The notes: generated by a model not told the origin, from the sequence alone. DNA of 64,000 nucleotides from Catalinimonas niigatensis (GCF_030506285.1 NZ_CP119422.1:1488001-1552000); one strand, 5' to 3'. Counted from the stretch's first letter, positions 55,660 through 64,000 are shown. A program made the numbers and translations.

Positions 55660-57093
55660 TCATACCAGCTTTTTGGCAGAGGCTTCATTCATATCCTTGT
55701 CATTTTTTACAGTTCTTCTGTTGAACCACCAGTACATGGGTACTCCAGTAAGCATAAGCGATAGTCCAATGGCAGCCTCTCTGGGCCTGCTGAAAATAGT
55801 ATTTACAAAAAGTGCTGCGCAAAATAATATTACAATAGCGGGCACTATAGGATAGCCCCATACTTTATATGGGCGGGGAGCATCAGGCATCTTTTTCCTT
55901 AGAATAAATACGCCTAAAGTAGTCGCCCCATAAAAAATAAAAACAGCGAAGATAATCATGTCAGTGAGTTGATCAAAAGTGCCGGAAAGTACCAGCAGAC
56001 AAGCCCAGATACCCTGTAGCAACAAGGAGTTAGCAGGCACCTGCGCCTGATTGAGTTCAGCTGCTCTGGAGAAAAACAAGCCTTCTCTGGCCATCGCAAA
56101 ATAAGGACGACAACTCGCCAGTATGGTTGCGTTGGTACATCCCAAGGTAGTCAGCAGGATAAGTGCGGACATAAACCATGCTCCATAATCTCCCCAGAAG
56201 CTTCGTACTGCTTCCACCGCAGCAATCTGATTCCCTGCCTGATGGATTTGCTCTAATGCCTCTACTGATAAAAGTGAAAGATAGGTAGTGTTTACCAGTA
56301 GGTAAATGGCAATGACTACAAATACGCCTATGGCAATACCTTTAGGGATATTGCGATGTGCATCTTTGATTTCGCCTCCTATATAGCCGATCGCTGCCCA
56401 ACCCTGATAGGCCCAGAAGGCTGACAACATCGCCGTAAAAATAGCACTCAGCGTAATCGGTGTGTTGAGCGTTGTAGTTATGGAAAGGCTTCTGCCAATT
56501 TCACGATTACCGCTGCTGAGCCCAAAAATGATGATGAGGAAAATCCCTCCGAATACCAGAATAAGAATCGCCGTGCTGACTTCTGCCCCCGCTTTGATCC
56601 CTTTGGTATTGATCCAGGTGAGCAGAATGATGAGCAGGATAGCCATCATCTTTACATTAAAGTCAGCAAAAGGAAAGAACACTCCACCCAAGCTAACATC
56701 TGCCATTGACGAAAGTAGCGGAGGCAATACGATGATACTCTGTAGCGATTGTGCAAACACATAAGCCAGCGAGGATATGGCTGCTGTTTGGATGACAGTG
56801 AAAAGTGACCAACCGAACATGAAAGCAAAAAAGCGATTGTAGATTTTTTTGTAATAGGCATACTCACCCCCTGTTCCGGCCAGTAAACCTGCTACTTCGG
56901 CATTGCTTAACGCACCGAACAGCGTAATGACGCCTGCCAGCACCCAGCATAGCAATATCCAGCCCGAGGAATGTAGTTCGGCAGCCATCGGTGCCACTTT
57001 CTTATACACCCCTGAACCAATGATATTCCCAATGACGACCACAATAACAAGGCGCAGCCCAAGAGAACGACTAAGTTGATTTTTGGTGGACAT
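55660..57093 (-). CDS. APC-family amino acid permease
   Basis: Inner-membrane amino-acid transporter of about 477 residues from the ATG at 57093 (MSTKNQLSRSLGLRLVIVVV). The first-helix motif GNIIGSGVYKKVAPMA, the conserved GTGGEYAYYKKIYNRFFAFMFGWS segment and AYQGWAAIGYIGGEIKDAHRNIPKG are typical of the LAT/APC branch. The upstream frame to 57147 is less likely as a start. Substrate unknown. Confidence 0.92.
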   Translation of the reverse strand: MSTKNQLSRSLGLRLVIVVVIGNIIGSGVYKKVAPMAAELHSSGWILLCWVLAGVITLFGALSNAEVAGLLAGTGGEYAYYKKIYNRFFAFMFGWSLFTVIQTAAISSLAYVFAQSLQSIIVLPPLLSSMADVSLGGVFFPFADFNVKMMAILLIILLTWINTKGIKAGAEVSTAILILVFGGIFLIIIFGLSSGNREIGRSLSITTTLNTPITLSAIFTAMLSAFWAYQGWAAIGYIGGEIKDAHRNIPKGIAIGVFVVIAIYLLVNTTYLSLLSVEALEQIHQAGNQIAAVEAVRSFWGDYGAWFMSALILLTTLGCTNATILASCRPYFAMAREGLFFSRAAELNQAQVPANSLLLQGIWACLLVLSGTFDQLTDMIIFAVFIFYGATTLGVFILRKKMPDAPRPYKVWGYPIVPAIVILFCAALFVNTIFSRPREAAIGLSLMLTGVPMYWWFNRRTVKNDKDMNEASAKKLV

Positions 57094-57320
57094 ATTTTTA
57101 CCCAAAAAGGATGGATAGATTTCTTCTGATAGTACGACAATAAACAAGGAGCTTGCTCATCCCTACAATTGAATGGCGTTTACTGAAGAATATCAACAAA
57201 AAGTGCGCCCTATTTTTATGTACATATAGAGGTTGAGATTGAATCAAAAGAATTTTATACACTGCTTTGTGGAGCTGCTACAATGAGCTAGCTTTGAAAA
57301 AAAATCTTTCCTTTTTGCAC

Positions 57321-58103
57321 ATGGATATCATTGACAGCATTATTTTAGGTATCATAGAGGGCATTACAGAATTTTTACCTATCTCCTCTACCGGGCATAT
57401 GATTCTGACTGCCCATCTTCTAAAAATACAGGAGAACGAGTTTGTAAAGACTTTTGAAGTACTCATCCAGTTAGGAGCCATATCAGCCATTGTATGGCTA
57501 TATGCCAAACGCTTTCTGACAAACTGGAATTTATACTTTAAACTCATTGCTGCTTTTATACCTACAGGAATTTTTGGCTTTCTAGCCTACGATTTCATAA
57601 AATTATACCTTTTTAGTCCCGTGGTTGTAGCCATAAGCTTGGTGATCGGAGGCATTATACTCGTTTTGATTGATGACAAAATTGAAAATAATAGCTCGCG
57701 GTGGATGAGTGTAGCCGATATATCTTATAAAAATGCTTTCTTGATTGGTTTATTTCAGTGCCTGGCTATGATTCCTGGGGTCTCAAGAGCAGCTGCTACA
57801 ATTATTGGAGGCGTTTTTAATGGACTAAGCAAAAAGCAAGCAGCAGAGTTTTCTTTTTTACTGGCTGTACCCACCATGCTGGCCGCCAGCGGATACGATT
57901 TACTCAAGTCAAATATTGCCTTTACCAATGATCAATTGCTTTATCTGGCTATCGGCTTTTTGGTTTCCTTTGTCTCAGCCTGGTTTGCAGTGAGATTGTT
58001 TTTGAAATTACTGGAAAAATTTGGCTTTAAATATTTTGGCTATTACCGTATCGTTTTGGGCCTAGTTTTTTTAATCTGGATATATTCACAATCAGTTAAC
58101 TGA
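57321..58103 (+). CDS. uppP: Undecaprenyl-diphosphatase UppP (BacA)
   Basis: A 260-residue integral membrane phosphatase that converts C55-PP to C55-P for peptidoglycan and glycan synthesis. Signature motifs are LGIIEGITEFLPISSTGH (near residue 10, with the catalytic glutamates and Ser-Thr-Gly-His) and MIPGVSRAAATI (near 155, PGxSR motif). I chose the ATG at 57321 since MDIIDSIILGIIEGITEF is the normal N-terminus; an 18-codon extension upstream is unlike the family. Confidence 0.95.
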   Translation: MDIIDSIILGIIEGITEFLPISSTGHMILTAHLLKIQENEFVKTFEVLIQLGAISAIVWLYAKRFLTNWNLYFKLIAAFIPTGIFGFLAYDFIKLYLFSPVVVAISLVIGGIILVLIDDKIENNSSRWMSVADISYKNAFLIGLFQCLAMIPGVSRAAATIIGGVFNGLSKKQAAEFSFLLAVPTMLAASGYDLLKSNIAFTNDQLLYLAIGFLVSFVSAWFAVRLFLKLLEKFGFKYFGYYRIVLGLVFLIWIYSQSVN

Positions 58104-58246
58104 GCGGTGGGGTCTTTTTAACATAGCAATAGCCAAAATTATTTTCTACAGCTGATAGCTAATTTTCCAAATTATCCTTACCCTTGTCTGTTCAGGATAC
58201 TACAACTTTAAGCATACTCATATTAACTTCCAGCCGCGAATCATAG

Positions 58247-59533
58247 ATGGAAAACCAACTTTTTGAAGATGCACCGGTAGCGGATGAAAGCTCTTCTAAG
58301 ACGTCAGAGACACACTCACTCAGTCGGGAATTATTGAGTCTACCCGTTATAGTTGCGGCCTTAGGTTATCTGGTAGATATGTATGACCTGTTCTTGTTCA
58401 GTATTGTGCGGGTACCCAGCTTATCTGATATCGGGCTTAGCGGTAGCCAGCTTTTGGAAGAAGGTGTACTCCTTTTAAATATGCAAATGGCGGGATTACT
58501 CCTTGGAGGGATTTTCTGGGGAGTGTTAGGTGATAAGAAAGGACGACTTTCCGTATTATTCGGTTCAATATTAATTTATTCACTGGCCAATATTGCCAAT
58601 GGTTTTGTGCAAACAGTTCCTCAATATGCAGCGCTTCGCTTTATTGCCGGTGTAGGCCTGGCAGGAGAACTGGGTGCAGGAATAACACTGGTGAGTGAAA
58701 TCCTTCCTCAAAAAATCAGAGGTTATGGGACTACCCTGGTAGCTACATTGGGTGTACTTGGAGCCATTTTGGCATATTTTGTTGCTGCTGTTTTTGACTG
58801 GCGTGCCTCATACTTTATCGGAGGAGGCTTGGGGCTTTTGCTGTTAGCTATGCGGGTCAGGGTATTTGAATCAGGCATTTTTCTCAAAACCAAGTCCTCC
58901 CATGTACAGCGCGGTAACGTATGGATATTATTCAACAACTGGCAGCGCTTTTCAAGATACCTGAAATGCATACTCGTTGGCTTACCCATTTGGTTTGTGG
59001 TAGGTGTACTCATTACTTTTTCCCCGGAATTTAGCCGGGCAGTAGGTCTGGAAACGCCAGTAGATGCAGGAATAGCGGTGATGTTGTCTTTTGCAAGTCA
59101 GGCTTTTGGTAATGTGGCAAGTGGCCTGTTAAGCCAGCGAACCCAGAGCAGGAAAAAGATCATGGGACTTTTTATTCTGATCTCATTTGTATGTACCCTT
59201 CTCTACCTGCTCTTACCTATGCAGAATGTTGAAGTCTTTTATCTGCTGTGTATATTTCTGGGCTTCAGTAACGGCTACTGGACTTTGTTCATTACCGTGG
59301 CAGCAGAACTGTTTGGTACCAATATCAGAGCGACTGTGGCTACCACAGTGCCCAATTTTGTAAGAGGAGCCATCATTCCGTTAACTACCTTGTTCTTACT
59401 TCTGAAAGAAGAGTGGGGTATTATCAACAGCGCACTGGTTGTGGGAGCCTTCACTACCCTGATAGCCATCATTGCACTTTGGAGTTTGGACGAAACCTTT
59501 CACAAAGAACTTAATTATATTGAGGAGGATTAG
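58247..59533 (+). CDS. MFS transporter
   Basis: A 428-residue major-facilitator protein with a polar N-terminal tail (about 25 residues) and twelve-helix character. Motifs include GYLVDMYDLFLFSIVRVPSL, GGIFWGVLGDKKGRLSVLFGS (helix 2-3 loop), AALRFIAGVGLAGELGAGITLVSEILPQKIRGYG and WTLFITVAAELFGTNIRATV. The GELGAG...R pattern resembles sugar-porter or aromatic-acid/metabolite:H+ symporter groups. Substrate unknown. It is 143 bp after uppP. Confidence 0.88.
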   Translation: MENQLFEDAPVADESSSKTSETHSLSRELLSLPVIVAALGYLVDMYDLFLFSIVRVPSLSDIGLSGSQLLEEGVLLLNMQMAGLLLGGIFWGVLGDKKGRLSVLFGSILIYSLANIANGFVQTVPQYAALRFIAGVGLAGELGAGITLVSEILPQKIRGYGTTLVATLGVLGAILAYFVAAVFDWRASYFIGGGLGLLLLAMRVRVFESGIFLKTKSSHVQRGNVWILFNNWQRFSRYLKCILVGLPIWFVVGVLITFSPEFSRAVGLETPVDAGIAVMLSFASQAFGNVASGLLSQRTQSRKKIMGLFILISFVCTLLYLLLPMQNVEVFYLLCIFLGFSNGYWTLFITVAAELFGTNIRATVATTVPNFVRGAIIPLTTLFLLLKEEWGIINSALVVGAFTTLIAIIALWSLDETFHKELNYIEED

Positions 59534-59773
59534 ATCTTTAATTAAGCTATGGCTTAAGATTATGAAATGATTGGTTTTGGAGGATAAAAGATTTAGTTAC
59601 AGTAGGCGGGGCAAAAGGGCAAGTATCTTCTTGCTGTGAACTGAAGAGACTTTCTCATTTGTTCAAACCGTTCCTTTATCCAGTAATGATCATTTGATGA
59701 AAATCACTTACTTTACAGAGGTTATTATTATAATTTATTATCAATGACAGTGTTTTCTTCTAATTACTAATTT

Positions 59774-59981
59774 ATGCCTCGCAATATTGCCTATTTAAGA
59801 GTATCTACTTTAGATCAGGACCTGGAAAAAAACAAAGCTGACATTCTTCACTTGGCCAATGAAAAGAATTTAGGAAAAGTAGAGTACATGCAGGAAAAGG
59901 TTTTCGGAAAAATCTCCTGTAGGCAAAGAAAGATTGCCCAGGTTCTGGAGGAATTGGACAAGGGAGATGTGATTTTGAGTC
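59774..59981 (+). pseudogene. Serine recombinase N-terminal fragment
   Basis: The resolvase/invertase N-terminus is readable: PRNIAYLRVSTLDQDLEKNK with the catalytic Ser (RVST), and RQRKIAQVLEELDKGDVIL. In relatives this is followed by SELSRLGR; here the frame meets an IS1-type end at about 59982 and runs out at 60019 after unrelated residues. The rest of the catalytic domain and the DNA-binding region are absent and do not reappear beyond the IS1 element. Confidence 0.7.
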
Positions 59982-60747
59982 GTGGTAAAGATTGTATGAT
60001 AGTGAATAAAGAGCAATGAATGCTTCGTTAGATAGTTATGTGCGAAATAACGATTAAACTCAAATGCCGTTCATTGCTCAAGTGTCAAAGTATCAAAAAA
60101 TGGCAAGAAATCGAATGGCAAACAAAACTTTATATATAAGCACTGTGGCAAACAGTTTCAGAGAGAATATCAATATGCAGGGGCCAACCCTGCGAACAAA
60201 TCGCTTATTTTGATCATGCTTTTAAGAAACTGTGGTATTAGAGACATAGGCACTATCTTGGGTGTGAGCCGCTATAGCGTACTGAACTGTTTAAAGCGTA
60301 ATGCCAGCCTGAGCCAGGACAAGCCACGACATACATACTATCCAAGCCTACAGATGGATGAGTTTTGGACGTATGTTGGCAGAAAAGAGAGAAAAGTCTG
60401 GCTCTTATACGCTTATAGCCCTGATTACGACGAGATCGTGGCTTATGTAACTGGTAACCGATCAGCCAAAACAGTTGATAGACTCTATAAAAAGCTGACT
60501 GGAACAAGGGTGGGTGAATTTTGTACGGATCAATGACTAGCTTTTCAAAAGGTATTGCCTACTGACAAAATCTGGTAGGCAAAAGACATACGAAGCATAT
60601 TGAGGGGGTAAACACCAGTTTGAGGGCAAGAAACAGGAGATTGGTGAGGCAGACAACCTGTTTTTCAAAAAATGAGAATAACCATTTGTCAGCTATCAAT
60701 TTGATGATAAATTACAGAAATCAAACCCATCATACATTTTAAACCAC
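59982..60747 (+). mobile_element. IS1-family insertion sequence remnant, about 766 bp
   Basis: Ends match as imperfect inverted repeats: GTGGTAAAGATTGTATGATAG at the left and GTGGTTTAAAATGTATGATGG read inward from 60747. The length fits IS1 (about 770 bp). The nine bases at each side (TTTTGAGTC and AACCAAAAT) are not duplicates, so no target repeat remains. The transposase inside has several lesions. Confidence 0.7.
60038..60712 (+). pseudogene. IS1-family transposase, frameshifted
   Basis: The protein is readable across frames. MCEITIKLKC begins at 60038. A second frame gives SKNGKKSNGKQNF and CGKQFQREYQYAGAN, a zinc-ribbon-like segment that has lost one Cys (YKHC). Next come LRNCGIRDIGTILGVSRYSV and the DDE part (LQMDEFWTYVGRKERKVWLLYAYS). 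After a stop at 60536 another frame carries the C-terminus HIEGVNTSLRARNRRLVRQT. At least two frameshifts plus a stop make it inactive. Confidence 0.75.
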
Positions 60748-60763
60748 AACCAAAATTTTATAT

Positions 60764-60841
60764 TTACTCTTCTCCCAGCCATTGCAAATAGCTGATGTTG
60801 GTAGCTGTAGGGCCCTTCTCACGCACTTCATTCGCAGTCTG
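60764..60841 (-). pseudogene. Possible cold-shock protein C-terminal remnant
   Basis: A 26-codon minus-strand tail reads NEVREKGPTATNISYLQW and then GEE-stop. The KGPxATN pattern is that of the last strand of cold-shock domain proteins. It directly abuts the IS1 end, and nothing matching the rest of such a protein lies upstream. It is very short, so the call is tentative. Confidence 0.3.
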
Positions 60842-60846
60842 CATTC

Positions 60847-60981
60847 ATGTCATCCGTTAATTTAAACCAATCATTATTTGTAAAGGTGCGATGGGGCATT
60901 CCTCATTTCCACTTTGTCCACTTACATAAAACTAATACACTTATTGACTGGCTTTGGATGTGGGTAGGTATCGCTGGTTAA
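60847..60981 (+). CDS. Doubtful 44-residue ORF
   Basis: An ATG frame (MSSVNLNQSLFVKVRWGIPH ...) of 44 codons ends at 60981, touching the stop of the convergent barrel gene. It contains an HFHFVHLHK stretch and a Trp-rich tail. There is no match I recognise and no ribosome-binding support. It may be chance. Confidence 0.15.
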   Translation: MSSVNLNQSLFVKVRWGIPHFHFVHLHKTNTLIDWLWMWVGIAG

Positions 60982-61511
60982 AGCTGTAATCTAACTCCAA
61001 CGTTGATTAAGAATCCATTTGAATAGATCGGTTTCCCTACGATTTTATCAGCTTTTGCTCCAGTTCCTACGCCACCAGCTTCAAAGAAGTAGTTGACGTG
61101 TTTATCAATAAAGAATTCGAATCCGAATAAGCCATAGCCACCAAATTGAATGGATTCTGATGAAAATTCACTAGAAGGAAACAACAAGATCGTACCACCC
61201 TCCCCATAAAGTCGCATGGAGTTGTTTATCTCTGCAACCGATTGAACAAATCCTAGTGAAAAGTTAGAATATGATGACCATGTCATTTCTGAATTACTGT
61301 TAAGGTGTTCGTTCCAAATCAGATTTCCTTTTAATCTGACCGCCATTTTCTGGTTAGCAAAGTATGGGCTAGTAATATTTAGGCCAATTCCAAAATCCTT
61401 TTGATGTTGCCCTACTTGACCACCGATTCCAAAATTTTTATTAAAGCTTTGTTGTGCTTGCACTTGTAATGACAATAAGATCGTTGCAATTGTTATCCAA
61501 ATTTTTTTCAT
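60978..61511 (-). CDS. Outer-membrane beta-barrel hypothetical protein
   Basis: A 177-residue protein with a signal peptide (MKKIWITIATILLSLQVQAQ). Alternating beta-strand sequence follows (KMAVRLKGNLIWNE, IQFGGYGLFGFEFFI, VNYFFEAGGVGTG), and the C-terminus LINVGVRLQL is typical of small Bacteroidota outer-membrane barrels. It has an ATG start and an ordinary AT-rich leader. Function unknown. Confidence 0.75.
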   Translation of the reverse strand: MKKIWITIATILLSLQVQAQQSFNKNFGIGGQVGQHQKDFGIGLNITSPYFANQKMAVRLKGNLIWNEHLNSNSEMTWSSYSNFSLGFVQSVAEINNSMRLYGEGGTILLFPSSEFSSESIQFGGYGLFGFEFFIDKHVNYFFEAGGVGTGAKADKIVGKPIYSNGFLINVGVRLQL

Positions 61512-61543
61512 GATGACTATGTTTATTTATTAAAATGTGAATT

Positions 61544-61771
61544 TTAGCAATACATCGAGTATAATTCGATTTTGGTTTTTGTGAGCAGCATAGTCATATC
61601 TAATAAATCTAGTCCCAGCAGATCAGCATAAAAATTTACCATCTGCACTACCTCTTCTTTGTGATCTACTCCTATCACATGTACCTGTGGCCGGGGGTAA
61701 GCTACTCTTACTGATAAATAAAATGCTATGGATGCTAAGCATAAACATAGCTTACAAAACAATACCGACAT
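61544..61771 (-). CDS. Doubtful 75-residue ORF
   Basis: ATG-started frame with a hydrophobic N-terminus (CLCLASIAFYLSVRVAY) and a Leu-rich C-terminal part (FYADLLGLDLLDMTMLLTK). No family recognised. It lies just upstream of the barrel gene on the same strand. It may be a remnant or chance. Confidence 0.2.
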   Translation of the reverse strand: MSVLFCKLCLCLASIAFYLSVRVAYPRPQVHVIGVDHKEEVVQMVNFYADLLGLDLLDMTMLLTKTKIELYSMYC

Positions 61772-62237
61772 GACTTCAATGCAAATTTTGGGTTGATACG
61801 GAGTAGCGTCTGTGCCACTCTCTTTCTTCTACAAAATTACGGGGATGATGAAGTGAAGTCTAAGGATGGAGGTGTACCAGAGGTGTAAGGAAATGAAAAG
61901 GAAGGTAGACAAAAGGTTATCAGAAGAAACAATCTGCCAATTTACCCTCAAATGAATCTAAAGTAGTTTATATTTTTCTCGGTAAGTGTCTGTTTAGTTA
62001 CTTACTTAACGGGACTCGTCATGAATATGGGTATCCTAAACGCTTGATCTATGTTAGGATTTTGAGCGCAGTTATTTCAATTTTCTCAGCCCTATCAGAA
62101 TATCGCCAACTATGACAGCAATAAAACCAGAGAGCACTATATTTATTTGTTCCATATAAAAAGGAGGAGGAGTTGTGTCGAAAGTAAATTTCAACGCAAA
62201 AGTAGAGCAGTAGGATTGCTTTTGTACTTGATCTATG
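61772..62237. other. Gene-free stretch with a duplicated motif
   Basis: No convincing gene. CTTGATCTATGTTAGGA at 62043-62059 recurs as CTTGATCTATGTCAGGA at 62227-62243, the latter overlapping the stop of the Crp-like pseudogene. The core TGACATAGATCA is a partial palindrome of the Crp/Fnr operator kind. Confidence 0.4.
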
Positions 62238-62587
62238 TCAGGAATTCATCTTCTTCCTGATGCGACTTAGACTTTTGGGATGAATGCCAAGATATCCTGC
62301 TATTTTGTTAACTGGAATTTTAGCAACATATTCTTTATGCAGCCTGAGTAATTCGGCATAGCGTTCTTCGGTTGTCTTACTCAGCATATCTTTTTCGCGT
62401 TATGCATTCTGCATATAAGCCTGTTCTGTCAGCATCCTGCCAAATTGATTAGCCTTGAGCGATGTTTGGTAAGCCGCCTGTATATTCTCATAAGCAATTA
62501 TTTCCAATTCACAATCTGTGAAGGTTGTCATTTCAGCATCCGAAGGGGTTTGATTTAGAAAAGAAGTATAGCATGTAGTGATTTCAT
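62238..62587 (-). pseudogene. Crp/Fnr-family regulator remnant with internal TAA
   Basis: The minus frame reads VYEITTCYTSFLNQTPSDAE, CELEIIAYENIQAAYQ and FGRMLTEQAYMQNA. It meets TAA (62400-62402) and continues in the same frame with ERYAELLRLHKEYVAKIPVN, then KIAGYLGIHPKSLSRIRKKM, the C-terminal HTH of Bacteroidota Crp/Fnr proteins. The first part of the cyclic-nucleotide-binding-like domain is missing beyond about 62590. Truncation plus a nonsense codon show a dead gene. Confidence 0.72.
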
Positions 62588-62891
62588 ATACCTGCGATTA
62601 GAAGATTTCAAACAAATTGACAAAGCGGATTTCCTGGTAGTAGAAGAGTCTAAAAAGCTAACTTCAGACATAATATTTAAAGAGAGACGAATTGCATCTG
62701 CTCATCAAAAAGAAGCGGTAATTTTAAATCCTGATCTATTACAGGCAAATAGTTCTACGATTAGTTTAATTTCTAATAAGTTGGCGTTGGCTAATTCCTA
62801 TGCAGAAACCAAGCAGGTAATAAACTACTCTTCAGGTGCTTATAAAAGTTTCAGTAAAACTAAACTGAAATTCCACCCTCACTCTAGATAA
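62559..62891 (+). pseudogene. Orphan C-terminal protein fragment
   Basis: A plus-strand frame open from 62559 to TAA at 62889-62891 has protein-like composition after about 62589 (LRLEDFKQIDKADFLVVEES, NPDLLQANSSTISLISNK) but no ATG. It faces the truncated Crp-like gene, so the two fragments meet at a rearrangement junction near 62590. Family not recognised. Confidence 0.35.
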
Positions 62892-63236
62892 CCGATAAGC
62901 ATAAACTTGAAGAAGATTACGGGGACGCCCAGTCAGAGTCAATTGACTGATGCCCACAAGTCCCATAGTGACGAGTCACGGCTTCATAAAGGAAATCCCA
63001 ATCTGCTATTTCCTTCAACTTTCTGTATAGCCGGGCTGCCGATGCAGTTATCCTCTGGAACTCGTTCCTTTAGAGAAAAAGAGAAATGAGTTTTGCCGCA
63101 GTGGCGGACCACTCTCAAATGTCTTTTTGCCTACCATAGATAAAGATAAAAATCATTCATCTAATGTAGAAGATTGTTGTGCAACAGCCACGGACCTTTT
63201 CCGCACTCCTCCCCTCCCTTTTCTGCACTCCATACC
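62892..63236. other. Gene-free stretch
   Basis: No gene supported. A 60-codon plus-strand frame (62907-63089) has no protein-like features. The stretch separates the orphan fragment from the permease tail. Confidence 0.3.
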
Positions 63237-63428
63237 CTACTCATTTCTCAAACATTCTGATGGGTTGATTTTGATACCTTTGATGATATTTATTACAATT
63301 CCCAGTATGGTAATGCTAACAATGATGAGAGCCGAAAAGACAAAAATAAACCCTCCTTTTATCCATCACGATTATTTAGCGCAATCCTTTTTAGAATATT
63401 CAAAGTTATTAAACCGCTTAGATCATTA
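63237..63428 (-). pseudogene. C-terminal remnant of an FtsX/MacB-type ABC permease
   Basis: The minus frame shows a hydrophobic last helix and the family ending: FIFVFSALIIVSITILGIVI, then KINPSECLRNE-stop (63237). The NPxxxLRxE tail is diagnostic of these permeases. Upstream, RFNNFEYSKKD resembles the segment before the last helix but is followed by two stop codons. Only about 60 codons of a protein of several hundred remain. Confidence 0.55.
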
Positions 63429-64000
63429 ATAAATAAATGGGATGAATTTCTTTGTTTTGCTCCTGTACTTCTCAAACTGTTGTCCATACTTGGACTGCAG
63501 GTAATGGTCTAGCTTAGGGATATTAAAAAAGGCAAACATGCAGAACAGTAGTAGGAGAATAGCAACGGAATAATAGTTTCTTGTAATGATGGCATAGGCA
63601 CTCACCCAAAGCAGATCTCCGAAAAAGTTGATGTGCATGGAATATCTGAACAAACCTTTCGTGTACAGCTTACCATTATTTTCAGCCCGTTGTTTCCAAA
63701 GGTGCCTTTGAAACTCTGAAAAAGTATTGGTAAAAGAACCCACCAGAAAAAGTGCTATGCCAAAATAATCTACGTAGTCAACGGGTTGATCAGTAGGTAA
63801 CACAAGTAAAGAAAAGCCTATATAATAAAGAGCAAAAGCCATAGGTACACTCAGGCTCTCTTCCCAGGGGATTTTTCGCTTCAGCAGATACAGCATCATA
63901 AAGCTCATGCGCAAGAAAACAATCCATGAGAAAGTAAACACAATGATTTTTCTTTCCCTCAATCCTGCAACTTCCTCCATACCCAGTCCACTTAGAATAT
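63426..64000 (-). CDS. DUF1295/isoprenylcysteine methyltransferase-like membrane protein (5' end may lie outside)
   Basis: At least 184 residues from the ATG at 63980; the frame stays open to the right edge, so the true start may lie beyond the window. Several hydrophobic helices precede a C-terminal region typical of DUF1295/steroid-reductase-like or ICMT-like proteins: GKLYTKGLFRYSMHINFFGDLLW and YLQSKYGQQFEKYRSKTKKFIPF. Members are small-molecule or lipid methyltransferases or reductases in the inner membrane. Exact reaction unknown. Confidence 0.75.
   Translation of the reverse strand, partial: ILSGLGMEEVAGLRERKIIVFTFSWIVFLRMSFMMLYLLKRKIPWEESLSVPMAFALYYIGFSLLVLPTDQPVDYVDYFGIALFLVGSFTNTFSEFQRHLWKQRAENNGKLYTKGLFRYSMHINFFGDLLWVSAYAIITRNYYSVAILLLLFCMFAFFNIPKLDHYLQSKYGQQFEKYRSKTKKFIPFIY

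Noticed and set aside
62907-63089. 60-codon plus-strand ORF
   Set aside because: Low-complexity, polar composition and no protein-like pattern; likely chance.
63127-63429. 100-codon plus-strand ORF with a hydrophobic segment
   Set aside because: It is the antisense shadow of a permease remnant whose protein ending (NPxxxLRxE) is recognisable on the minus strand.
1-64000. CRISPR array or phage-defence island
   Set aside because: No regularly spaced repeats, Cas, restriction-modification, toxin-antitoxin or other known defence proteins were recognised; the mobile pieces are IS remnants only.

Overview
The window comes from a Bacteroidota genome, most likely a marine Cytophagales-type bacterium. 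Three SusC/SusD outer-membrane glycan-uptake pairs, FecI/FecR-type sigma/anti-sigma pairs, a fused SecDF, planctomycete-type cytochrome proteins (DUF1553, DUF1501) and weak ribosome-binding sites all support this. No tRNA or rRNA gene was found.

Region 1 (1-12.8 kb) is a glycan locus read on the minus strand: SusC, SusD, an S1 sulfatase and a secreted FG-GAP protein cut by the window edge. Upstream lie an L-fucose isomerase-like gene (broken at an A8 run), an AraC regulator on the plus strand (broken by an in-frame TAG), a DUF3748 lipoprotein and a DapA-family aldolase. Sulfatase, isomerase and aldolase together suggest a sulfated deoxy-sugar glycan, which is inference.

Region 2 (12.9-14.3 kb) is a graveyard holding an IS5-type transposase remnant, an orphan coiled-coil fragment and an IS630-type N-terminus.

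Region 3 (14.6-28.4 kb, minus) is ECF sigma, FecR, SusC with STN domain, SusD, a two-heme DUF1549/DUF1553 protein with a LamG-like insert, a Tat-exported DUF1501 protein and a DUF2231-cytochrome c-LRR membrane protein. It looks like an uptake locus joined to a periplasmic redox module. Region 4 (28.9-38.4 kb, minus) is a second sigma/FecR/SusC/SusD operon, ending in a BNR-4 beta-propeller protein and an alginate-lyase-fold protein. This is probably a locus for a uronate-containing polysaccharide.

Region 5 (38.4-42.3 kb) has an orphan strong terminator, a secreted TonB-C-domain gene interrupted by TGA, and an IS3-family element adjoining a truncated IS5-family transposase. The IS3 transposase carries a 14-bp GC-rich insertion just before its catalytic Glu.

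Region 6 (42.4-59.5 kb) is almost entirely membrane proteins: DAACS, SSS, CaCA, two MFS, AGCS, DedA, SecDF, APC, UppP and small membrane peptides. Region 7 (59.7-63.4 kb) is another decayed stretch: a serine recombinase cut by an IS1-family element, a beta-barrel protein, a Crp/Fnr pseudogene and the tail of an FtsX-type permease. A methyltransferase-like membrane protein follows at the right edge.
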